NCBI GenBank assembly: GCA_024636595.1 | Contig: JAGXGT010000151.1 | Span: forward strand, 1-31,680 | Direction of reading: 5' to 3' | Length of the DNA: 31,680 nt | From: Sphingomonadales bacterium | Lineage (GTDB): Bacteria > Pseudomonadota > Alphaproteobacteria > Sphingomonadales > Sphingomonadaceae | Part shown: piece by piece, positions 24,134 through 31,237 of the stretch | Numbering within the stretch: position 1 is the stretch's first letter | Layout of the letters: the number at the start of each line of letters is the position of its first letter | Made by a program: the position numbers and the translations under genes | Notes under the pieces: generated by a model | Databases searched by the model: none | What the model was told of the DNA's origin: nothing | The model's input: the letters and a program-made list of their open reading frames with translations, nothing else

Positions 24134-24163
24134 GTCTCACGGACACAATGTCCTAACGACATA
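24131..24163. promoter_or_regulatory. nested dyad symmetry, candidate operator at the P450 promoter
   Basis: Exactly symmetric about base 24147: outer arms TATGTC (24131-24136) and GACATA (24158-24163), inner arms GGACA (24141-24145) and TGTCC (24149-24153), centre CAA. The four-base steps between the arms (TCAC, TAAC) do not pair. It starts inside the -10 box and runs past the probable transcription start, where a bound dimer would block RNA polymerase. Its size suits a MarR dimer or pair of dimers. The divergent MarR gene is the likely source of the protein, by inference. Confidence 0.6.
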
Positions 24164-24187
24164 TAAAATATCAAGGATTGAGGATAT

Positions 24188-25417
24188 ATGAAACCCGCGT
24201 TTAGCGCCGACCAGTTGAGCCGTCCGGAGGTTATCCGAAATCCCTATCCTTATTATGATCTGCTGCGGGACCAATCGCCGTTGTTCGGCTATCGTGACTT
24301 TCCGCCCGGAACGATGCCAGGCGTTGATGAGCCTAAACCGTCCTGGGTTGTGCTCAATTTTGACCATGTCGCCGCTGTGGCCTGGGATCATGACAGCTTC
24401 TCCTCCCGTGACAGCTTGCAGGAAGAATCCTCCGCGCCCTCCCTGATGCTGGTCAATCATGATCGGCCGGAACACACGCGGCTCCGCAAAATTGCTGCCA
24501 AGGTTTTTCAACCGTCTTCGATCAAATCTCTGACCCCGGCGGTAGATGAACTGGTTGCGGCCTGCATGGACGATTTCTTTGTTGCCGATCAGCCGGTGGA
24601 TGTGATGGCCGATTATTGCGCGATGCTGCCGAGCAGAGTGATGGCCTTTCTGTTTGGCATGCCCGCAGATATGGACCGGGATGTGCGCAACTGGGCAACC
24701 GCCTTCATGCTGTCCGCCGACATAAGCCCCGAGGAACGACAAGCCCATAATGTCGAAGCAATGGCCTTTTTTGCACGCCATGTGCAAGAGCAGATGGACC
24801 GGATTGCAAGAGGCGAGGAAACGCCGGGTCCCTTGCTCAACGCGTTCATTCGAACCGAGGTGGACGGAGACCGCCTGTCCTTCGACGAAATCGTCCGCTT
24901 CTGCATGACCGCAACGGTTGCCGGGGCGGAGACAACATCCTTCTATCTCGGCAATCTGATCGCCGTGTTCGCCGATTTTCCGGATATCTGGCAGGGCTTT
25001 GTCGAGGACCCGGCGCTGTTCGATGCGATCTACAAGGAAACCCTGCGCTTTCACGGTCCGCCGCAACGGCTGTTTCGGGTCGCGACGCGGGATATCAGCA
25101 TCGGGGGTGCCGCCATCAAGCGCGGTGACTGGGTTGCCTGCTTTTTCGGCGCGGCCAATTATGATCCGGAGACTTTCCCGGAACCCTATGAGTTTCAACT
25201 GAACCGCAAAAATGCCAGCCGCCATATGAGCTTTGGTTATGGCATTCATCGCTGTCTTGGCGCGCCACTGGCGCAACTGGAAGCGGAGTCCACTGCGCGC
25301 ATGCTGCGGGAACGATACACGCAGATTGAACGTGCGGGCGAAGCTGTCTGGCAGGATGTCAGCCTGCTGAATCATGGCCTAAAAAGCAATCCGGTGATTT
25401 TCCGCGCCCGGGATTAG
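24188..25417 (+). CDS. cytochrome P450 monooxygenase
   Basis: A 409-residue soluble class I P450. The I-helix motif AGAETT is at 245-250 (acid-alcohol pair Glu248/Thr249), the ExxR motif is Glu284/Arg287 in YKETLRFHGPPQR, and the heme-binding loop FGYGIHRCLGAPLAQLE has ligand Cys356. HDRPEHTRLRKI is the normal C-helix. It inserts one oxygen atom into an organic substrate and needs a ferredoxin and reductase, which are not in the window. The family cannot be fixed from sequence alone. A ribosome site GAGG lies four bases before ATG 24188. It is first in the run P450, TonB receptor (58 bases later), SnoaL-like protein, and lies behind the promoter and dyad described separately. Confidence 0.95.
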   Translation: MKPAFSADQLSRPEVIRNPYPYYDLLRDQSPLFGYRDFPPGTMPGVDEPKPSWVVLNFDHVAAVAWDHDSFSSRDSLQEESSAPSLMLVNHDRPEHTRLRKIAAKVFQPSSIKSLTPAVDELVAACMDDFFVADQPVDVMADYCAMLPSRVMAFLFGMPADMDRDVRNWATAFMLSADISPEERQAHNVEAMAFFARHVQEQMDRIARGEETPGPLLNAFIRTEVDGDRLSFDEIVRFCMTATVAGAETTSFYLGNLIAVFADFPDIWQGFVEDPALFDAIYKETLRFHGPPQRLFRVATRDISIGGAAIKRGDWVACFFGAANYDPETFPEPYEFQLNRKNASRHMSFGYGIHRCLGAPLAQLEAESTARMLRERYTQIERAGEAVWQDVSLLNHGLKSNPVIFRARD

Positions 25418-25441
25418 CCCACTCAGATTTTCAAAAAAGAA

Positions 25442-25459
25442 CGGTGAACAAAATCACCG
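25442..25459 (+). promoter_or_regulatory. hairpin between P450 gene and TonB-receptor gene
   Basis: CGGTGA and TCACCG form a perfect 6-bp stem with loop ACAAAA, five bases before the strong ribosome site GGGAGG (25465-25470) of the receptor gene. It may shape mRNA processing or translation of the receptor relative to the P450. It could also be a protein site; no T-tract follows, so it is not a terminator. Confidence 0.35.
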
Positions 25460-25475
25460 AAACAGGGAGGAAGAC

Positions 25476-27887
25476 ATGAACATTCGAAACAACAAGCAGG
25501 CAGTGCTGGCAACGGCAAGCCTGCTCGCCATCATGGTAGCACCAGCGCCGCTTTACGCCCAGCAAGATGCGAGTGATGAAGTGCAGGAAAGCTCTAGCGA
25601 CGTTATCATTGTCACGGCCAACCGCCGCGAAGAATCGATACAGGACGCGCCGATGGCGATTACCGCTTTCGGGGGCGATGAACTCGCCAACCGGTCGATC
25701 ACCTCGATCGAGCAAGTGGGCGCGATTGCACCCGGTGTCCAGATCTCGACCTATCAGGGCGACACGTCGATCTTCATCCGGGGTATCGGCACGCCGACGA
25801 TCATCGCAGGTACCGACAGCTCTACCGCGACCTACATTGATGGCGTCTATATCAGCCGCCCGGCCGCCATTGGTCCGTTATTCTTTGACATCGAGCGGAT
25901 CGAAGTGCTGCGCGGACCGCAGGGCACCCTCTATGGCCGCAACGCCACCGGCGGGGCGGTCAATATCGTCACCAACCGTCCGACCGACGTTCTGGAGGGC
26001 AATCTGCAGCTGACGGTCGGAAATTATGACCGCTTTCGTCTCGCCGGCGCGCTGAGCGGGCCGATAAACGATTCGATCCGCGCGCGCCTCGCTTTCCAGT
26101 GGGAGGATCGCGGAGGATACGCGACCGTGACCCGGCCGGACAACAGCACCGAGAAGGTGGAAGACAAGGAGGATTATTCTATCCGGCTTACGGTGGAGGC
26201 TGATCTCTCTCCCGATGCCATGTTGACGCTGAACGGCGACTATTATCACGCCGACGACAAGGCCAACGCCTATTTTTATGCCAGCGCCGGCTATGCTGAG
26301 GAAATTCCCGGCTGGTATGGCACCCGAGAGGGATCACAGACCCTGCCCTATTTCGGAATGAAAAATGCGGGCCGCGTTTCCGCCGCCGCTTCCAGGGATA
26401 TTTTTGCCGATGTGCCCTATTTCAACAAGGTCGAGAATTGGGGTCTCGGTGCGACGCTCGACTGGGATATCTCTGACTATAATCTGAAAGTGATCGGGAG
26501 CTATCGGGACACCAACCCGGTTTCCCAGAATGAATTTGATCTGTCTGACGCCTACGTCAATTATGTCGGTCGCGAAGAGGATCATTGGCAATGGAGCGGC
26601 GAAGTGCAGCTGAGTTCGCCGGTCGACAAGCCCTTTTCCTGGATCGCGGGCGCCTATTATTTCGAAGAGCGCAATATCATCGACAATGATATTTTCGGCA
26701 ATTTCTGGGAGCCTATTCTGATTCAGGGCTTCATGGATCTGCAGGCGGCTGGTGTGCTGCCACCGTTCCCGGTGGTTTTTCCCAATACCGACCTGTGCTG
26801 CGAACTGCATCTGAGCGGCGAACAGGACACCAAGGCCTGGGCCGCCTATCTCGATACGCAGTGGGATGTGTCGGATCAGATCACGATTCGGCTGGGCGGG
26901 CGCTACAGCGAGGAGCGGCGCGACGGGCGGCAGAATTTTGATCTGGTGATGCTGCCGGACGTCCGCATTGCCCCGAACACGATATTCTTTCCCAATGCGA
27001 TCAGCGAAGACCGGGCGACGGCCCAGCCGGATCCGTTCGGCTTCGTCATCGCACCGGTCAATGGCCCGACGACCTTCCGCGCCTTCACGCCGAAGCTGGG
27101 GATTGATTTCAAACCGACCGACGATGTGTTGCTTTATGCATCGGTGCAACGCGGTTTCAAAAGCGGCGGCTACAATATTGGCAGCAGCCAGCGTGACCCG
27201 TTCGAACCGGAAAAAATCTGGTCTTATGAAATTGGCGCGCGCACCGAGTTGCTGGACCGCGCCCTGCTGCTCAACGCATCGGCCTTCTGGTATGATTATA
27301 CCAACTTGCAGGCACAGGACAGCGTCGGCAACCAGCCGATCATTCGCAACGTCGGCAAGGCACGCGTGCGCGGTTTTGAAGTCGAAACGGTGGCCCGCCC
27401 CACGGACTTCCTGAGGCTGGAAGGTGCGGTCACTTATGTCGATGCGCAATTCACCGAGGGGCAATTGACCGAAGCGCTGCGCCCTGCCCCGCTGGCCCAG
27501 GCCCCGGGTTCCCTGCTCCGGGATCTGGATGGCTTGCGCCTGCCGCGGGCACCGCGCTGGAAGTTCAGTATTGCCGGTCAGGTCGAGCAACCAATGGGCG
27601 ATGCTGGCCGAGTGACAGCCCGCGCGGAATATCACTGGCAGAGCAAGATCTACTTCACCGTGTTCAACATCGATGCGGCATCGCAGGAAAGCTATGGCCT
27701 GCTTCGCGCCAGCCTCGGGTTCACCAGCGCCGACGATAAGTGGAGCGTCCGGCTGTTCGGCGACAATCTGACCGGCGAGACCTATTTCACCAATCAGATC
27801 CTTACCGGCACCGTCTATGGCGCCGAATTTGTCGGGCCTCTGGGAACACCGCGGACCTACGGTGTCGATCTGCGGTTCAACTTCTGA
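25476..27887 (+). CDS. TonB-dependent receptor
   Basis: An 803-residue outer-membrane receptor. The signal peptide ends near PLYAQ (residue 29). The TonB box is DVIIVTA at 42-48, the plug domain follows (RREESIQDAPMAITAF, then RIEVLRGPQGTLYGRNATGG), and then a 22-strand type barrel ends in the canonical C-terminal phenylalanine (YGVDLRFNF). It takes up a scarce compound using TonB energy. Placed directly after a P450 and before a SnoaL-like gene, it probably imports the P450 substrate; siderophore uptake is less likely because no iron genes are near. The ribosome site GGGAGG is strong. A Cys-Cys pair (NTDLCCELHL) lies in a predicted surface loop. Confidence 0.95.
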   Translation: MNIRNNKQAVLATASLLAIMVAPAPLYAQQDASDEVQESSSDVIIVTANRREESIQDAPMAITAFGGDELANRSITSIEQVGAIAPGVQISTYQGDTSIFIRGIGTPTIIAGTDSSTATYIDGVYISRPAAIGPLFFDIERIEVLRGPQGTLYGRNATGGAVNIVTNRPTDVLEGNLQLTVGNYDRFRLAGALSGPINDSIRARLAFQWEDRGGYATVTRPDNSTEKVEDKEDYSIRLTVEADLSPDAMLTLNGDYYHADDKANAYFYASAGYAEEIPGWYGTREGSQTLPYFGMKNAGRVSAAASRDIFADVPYFNKVENWGLGATLDWDISDYNLKVIGSYRDTNPVSQNEFDLSDAYVNYVGREEDHWQWSGEVQLSSPVDKPFSWIAGAYYFEERNIIDNDIFGNFWEPILIQGFMDLQAAGVLPPFPVVFPNTDLCCELHLSGEQDTKAWAAYLDTQWDVSDQITIRLGGRYSEERRDGRQNFDLVMLPDVRIAPNTIFFPNAISEDRATAQPDPFGFVIAPVNGPTTFRAFTPKLGIDFKPTDDVLLYASVQRGFKSGGYNIGSSQRDPFEPEKIWSYEIGARTELLDRALLLNASAFWYDYTNLQAQDSVGNQPIIRNVGKARVRGFEVETVARPTDFLRLEGAVTYVDAQFTEGQLTEALRPAPLAQAPGSLLRDLDGLRLPRAPRWKFSIAGQVEQPMGDAGRVTARAEYHWQSKIYFTVFNIDAASQESYGLLRASLGFTSADDKWSVRLFGDNLTGETYFTNQILTGTVYGAEFVGPLGTPRTYGVDLRFNF

Positions 27888-27924
27888 TGCCAGCGATAGA
27901 AATTATGGAAAGGGAGACGATCCG

Positions 27925-28320
27925 ATGACCGCGCCAATTGATGTTACCAAGAATGTCTTCGCCGCCTTTGGTGCCGCTGACGTCGATACGATTGTCCAGT
28001 GGCTCCACCGCGATGTGCGGATCGAATTTTACGGACCCGAAGTCATTCCCTATGCAGGGACCTACAACGGCCTCCAACAGGCGCGCGGTTTTTTCGAAAC
28101 CGTATTGTCCTCGGTCGACATCCATCAGTTCGATCCGGAAGCGTTCATCTGCGAAGGCGACAAGGTCGTAGTCACCGGCCATTTGCGGCCGACCGCCCGC
28201 TCCACCGGCAAGACGATCGAGTCCGACTTCGTGCATGTCATCACAGTCGCGGATGAAAAATGGCTGCTGTTCCGGGATTTTATGAACACGGTCGAGGCCG
28301 CGAACGCTTTTTCTTCATAG
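27925..28320 (+). CDS. SnoaL-like / NTF2-like family protein
   Basis: A 131-residue protein from ATG 27925 (AGGGAG upstream). It has the NTF2-like cone fold pattern: an N-terminal helix (VTKNVFAAFGAADVDTIVQWL), then HRDVRIEFYGP, a middle helix (GLQQARGFFETVL), and three beta strands with GDKVVVTGHLRPTARSTGK and VHVITVADEKWLLFRDF. The fold serves many roles, including limonene-epoxide hydrolase, ketosteroid isomerase and polyketide cyclase. In an operon with a P450 it could process the oxidised product, but this is inference. The receptor gene ends 37 bases upstream. Confidence 0.82.
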   Translation: MTAPIDVTKNVFAAFGAADVDTIVQWLHRDVRIEFYGPEVIPYAGTYNGLQQARGFFETVLSSVDIHQFDPEAFICEGDKVVVTGHLRPTARSTGKTIESDFVHVITVADEKWLLFRDFMNTVEAANAFSS

Positions 28321-28460
28321 ACTCATTAAGTGATCGCCGATCTTGCCGTTATTAGACCAGATTGATGATTGAGCGGAAATATTCCCCTTCGAACTGGTTC
28401 TTGTCCCACCCCGGGCCCGTTCGATTCAGTGATGACCTCCACTAGTAAACGCATCGATGC

Positions 28461-28496
28461 AGCGGGTCGGGTTGGCTGGTCCCTTCCTGACCCGCT
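28461..28496. repeat. long hairpin downstream of the P450 operon
   Basis: An 11-bp stem (AGCGGGTCGGG with CCTGACCCGCT, one G-T wobble) around a 14-base loop in the gap 28321-28582, where the P450 operon and the LuxR-type gene converge. There is no T-tract on either side. It may act as a transcription barrier or mRNA end-stabiliser for either gene. The remainder of the gap shows a short open frame on the minus strand (28355-28441) but no full gene. Confidence 0.45.
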
Positions 28497-28582
28497 AACT
28501 CTCTCCGGCATATTGCCGCTCGGCTTCAGCGCCACTGGCGGTCTGGTATCACGGACTGGAAATCACGCGAAAGAAACTGATA

Positions 28583-29314
28583 TTACATCAATTTTATCAG
28601 CGAGTTGCTTAGCCCGACAATGACTGCCGATATCCGATCATTGACGTGCAGTTTCTTGAACAGCCGCCGAATATAGGAGTCGACCGTCGCTTGCGAAATA
28701 TCCAATATGATCGCCATGTCGGAATTCGATTTACCGCGAGAAATCCAGTATAATACCTGACTTTCCCGCTCCGAAAGCGGCGGTTCGCCATCACCGCTCT
28801 GATTGATAATCGTGCATATTCTGCGGTGGCATGATTCCGCGATGCTGATCAGCGGCGCGATGGTCGATTCATCTTTCTCCGCCATATGCCTGCCAAAGTT
28901 CATCGAGAAATAGGAATTCCTGCTGTTCGGGCCGAACAGGGGAACGGCGACGCCGTCGACAAAACCGAGGCTGATCGCTTTCTCGACATAGGCGCGGTGC
29001 TTCGCCGTCAATTTTTGACCGGCAACCGCCTGTTGCCAGGTCATCATATGACCCGCAGCCATTACATGGTCTGGAATCGGATCCGACTCCAGGATTTCCG
29101 GGTCCAGGTAAATCGCCATGATTTGTTCCGGATATCCGAAATGAAATACCGACGACCGCTGCGAGACCTGCGAGTAGAACGGCGGGGTAATATGATAGGT
29201 CAGCGCCTTCACGCCCTTGGCCATCAATTGCCGCGAGAGTTCGTTCAGCTGCGACGAAACCGAATATCCCTCACTGACCGGATCGTAATTGAAGACCACG
29301 CACTTGCCACACAT
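28583..29314 (-). CDS. LuxR-type regulator with autoinducer-binding-like domain (LuxR solo)
   Basis: A 243-residue protein. The N-terminal half matches the autoinducer-binding fold: FHFGYPEQIMAIYLDPEILE, then SDPIPDHVM and MMTWQQA. Against TraR numbering, the conserved Tyr61 (Tyr69), Asp70 (Asp78), Pro71, Trp85 (Trp93) and Gly113 (Gly121) are kept, but Trp57 is Ile65. The C-terminus is a GerE helix-turn-helix (LSERESQVLYWISRGKSNSD, then ATVDSYIRRLFKKLHV). No luxI-type synthase is in the window, so it is a solo. It converges on the P450 operon end and is divergent from the winged-helix gene. The ribosome site before the ATG is weak. Confidence 0.85.
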   Translation of the reverse strand: MCGKCVVFNYDPVSEGYSVSSQLNELSRQLMAKGVKALTYHITPPFYSQVSQRSSVFHFGYPEQIMAIYLDPEILESDPIPDHVMAAGHMMTWQQAVAGQKLTAKHRAYVEKAISLGFVDGVAVPLFGPNSRNSYFSMNFGRHMAEKDESTIAPLISIAESCHRRICTIINQSGDGEPPLSERESQVLYWISRGKSNSDMAIILDISQATVDSYIRRLFKKLHVNDRISAVIVGLSNSLIKLM

Positions 29315-29477
29315 TTCTAGCGGGTAGATTTTGACGCATCACCCGGGTTTGCCATTACTCCCGAGAATAGAAAGAAAGCAATCGGTAGATTATAGATGAA
29401 GCATGCCGATTGGATAGGACAAAAGTGCCATCGGTCGCGGGAGCCGTTTGCCGGCTTGGAAAGGGCTCTCAGCGCGT

Positions 29478-29495
29478 GTCACGTGGTAGCGTGAC
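29478..29495. promoter_or_regulatory. inverted repeat GTCACG-N6-CGTGAC in the divergent regulator gap
   Basis: A perfect 6-base inverted repeat with a 6-base spacer (TGGTAG), 18 bases in total, close to the size of a lux-box-type element. It lies in the 251-base gap between the LuxR solo and the winged-helix gene, 70-88 bases before the latter. It may be a site for either regulator. This is based on symmetry and position only. Confidence 0.4.
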
Positions 29496-29565
29496 GTGTG
29501 TGCCGCCGATATGCATCATAGGGAACGGTCGTAGTAGTATCATGAACAGAGTAGAGTAGTAAAAT

Positions 29566-29970
29566 ATGCTTTCCGAAATAGAACGAATTTTTCCAACTAT
29601 TTGTACCAATATGAAAATTGATATTAATGGCCTGATTGCGATCAGAAAAAGTCGCAGTAAATTATTTAATGAAACATATTTTTCAAATAAGTTCTGGGAC
29701 ATCATATTGTTGCTATATGGCAGCGAAATAAATGAACATCCGGTCGATGCCAAAGCAATAGCTGCAAATCTCGAGATCGGCGAAGCATCGGCGATGCGCT
29801 ATCTGCAGGCGCTGTTTGCCGACGATATTATTTGTGCTGATAACGGAACAGCGTCGAAACCCTTCAATCTCGCGGAGGACAGCCTGTCGCTGACCGCGCG
29901 CGGGTTCGAAAATGCGGCGACGGTAATTCAGCAAATGCGCATGGTCTTTGCAACAAGCACAAAGCCCTGA
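29566..29970 (+). CDS. winged-helix DNA-binding protein (MarR-like)
   Basis: A 134-residue protein. It shows the pattern of a sphingomonad winged-helix family: a short N-terminal helix with RKSRSKLFNETYFSNKFWDI, then ILLLYGSEINEHPVDAKAIA, the recognition helix region EIGEASAMRYLQALFADDI, and a wing ending LSLTARGFENAATVIQQM. The normal role is a small transcriptional regulator. The first third of the gene is strongly AT-rich compared with its end and its neighbours, as if mosaic or recently acquired. It is divergent from the LuxR solo and converges with dnaJ, with 8 bases between stops. The ribosome site is poor. Confidence 0.75.
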   Translation: MLSEIERIFPTICTNMKIDINGLIAIRKSRSKLFNETYFSNKFWDIILLLYGSEINEHPVDAKAIAANLEIGEASAMRYLQALFADDIICADNGTASKPFNLAEDSLSLTARGFENAATVIQQMRMVFATSTKP

Positions 29971-29978
29971 TCACGACT

Positions 29979-31133
29979 TCAGTCGGTCAGGTCTTCCCAG
30001 GCATCTTTGAGCTTACCGAAAAAGCCGGTTGAATTCGGGGTCTCGTCGCCGGTTTCGGTTTCCTGGAAATCGCGCAATATTTGCCGCTGCTGTTTCGACA
30101 ATTTGGTCGGTGTCTCGACTTCGATCTGGACCACCATGTCACCATTACCGCGTCCGCGCAGGACCGGCATGCCGGCACCGCGCTGATGGATCTGCTTGCC
30201 GCTCTGGATGCCGGCCGGAATGCGGATGGCATGCTTTTCACCGTCGAGACCGGGAATGGTAATTTCCCCGCCGAGCGCCGCCAGCGTGAAGCTGATCGGA
30301 GCACGGGTGAACAAGGTGGTGCCTTCGCGTTCGAAAATATTGTGCCGGATGAGGTGGATGAAAATGTAGAGGTCGCCAGCCGGGGCACCGCGCGCGCCCG
30401 CCTCGCCCTTGCCGGACAGACGGATCCGGGTGCCGGTGTCGACACCAGCCGGAATTTCCACTTCCAGCGACTGCGGCTTGTCCACCCGGCCCTCGCCGTA
30501 GCAGACATGACACGGGCTCTCGATCACTTCGCCGCGACCCTGACAGCTGGCGCAGGTGCGTTCCACCACGAAAAAACCTTGCTGGGCCCGCACTTTACCA
30601 TGACCATGACAGGTCGTGCAGCGCTGGACGCCGGTACCCGGTTCTGCGCCGGAGCCGTCGCATTCCTCGCAACCGACCGACACATCAATTTCGATTTCGG
30701 TATGCTTGCCGTGATAGGCCTCTTCCAGCGTGATTTCCATGTCGAAGCGCAAATCAGCGCCCCGCGCAGGGCCGCGTTGCTGCTGCTGGCCGCCAAAGCC
30801 GCCACCAGCGCCGCCGCCAAAGATCGTTTCGAAAATATCGCCAATATCATTGAAGGCTGCGCCGCCAAAACCACCGCCGCCGCCAGCATTATTGCCGCCG
30901 CCATTGGTGAAGGCTGCATGACCATAGCGGTCATAAGCCGCGCGTTTCTGCGGGTCCTTCAATACGTCATAGGCTTCGCTGATCGTCTTGAACTTGGCTT
31001 CTGCTTCGGCATCGCCGGGATTTTTGTCCGGGTGCCACTGCATCGCCAGCTTGCGATAGGACGATTTCAACGTCGCGCCATCACGATCGCGCGAGACGTT
31101 CAATTGTTCATAATAATCGATTTCGGATGCCAT
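29979..31133 (-). CDS. dnaJ: molecular chaperone DnaJ (Hsp40)
   Basis: From ATG 31131-31133 the protein has 384 residues. The J domain carries HPD at 34-36 (AMQWHPDKNPGD). A Gly/Phe-rich linker follows, and then the zinc domain with four CxxCxGxG repeats (CEECDGSG, CTTCHGHG, CASCQGRG, CHVCYGEG) and the C-terminal substrate-binding domains. DnaJ delivers unfolded proteins to DnaK and stimulates its ATPase. An ATG two codons upstream (31139) is possible, but the GGGGGA ribosome site is better spaced for 31133. Longer starts are open up to 31175 but unlikely. It lies 104 bases after dnaK, the usual order. Confidence 0.96.
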   Translation of the reverse strand: MASEIDYYEQLNVSRDRDGATLKSSYRKLAMQWHPDKNPGDAEAEAKFKTISEAYDVLKDPQKRAAYDRYGHAAFTNGGGNNAGGGGGFGGAAFNDIGDIFETIFGGGAGGGFGGQQQQRGPARGADLRFDMEITLEEAYHGKHTEIEIDVSVGCEECDGSGAEPGTGVQRCTTCHGHGKVRAQQGFFVVERTCASCQGRGEVIESPCHVCYGEGRVDKPQSLEVEIPAGVDTGTRIRLSGKGEAGARGAPAGDLYIFIHLIRHNIFEREGTTLFTRAPISFTLAALGGEITIPGLDGEKHAIRIPAGIQSGKQIHQRGAGMPVLRGRGNGDMVVQIEVETPTKLSKQQRQILRDFQETETGDETPNSTGFFGKLKDAWEDLTD

Positions 31134-31237
31134 ACTCATGCTTCCCCCAAAGCGAGAGGACCGTCGTCGCGGCACAAACGAGAGCCGCCGGAATCAAATC
31201 CAGCGGCCCCATCTATGCGCGAGCGACGTTCCAAGTT

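Noticed and set aside
23984..24166. 60-codon open frame before the P450 gene
   Set aside because: It covers the P450 promoter and dyad, has no ribosome site and no protein-like pattern.
24137..25375. 412-codon open frame on the minus strand
   Set aside because: It lies wholly antisense to the P450 gene, whose motifs are complete; the frame is open because of the GC bias of the real gene.
26334..27635. 433-codon open frame on the minus strand
   Set aside because: Antisense shadow of the TonB-dependent receptor; no recognisable protein features.
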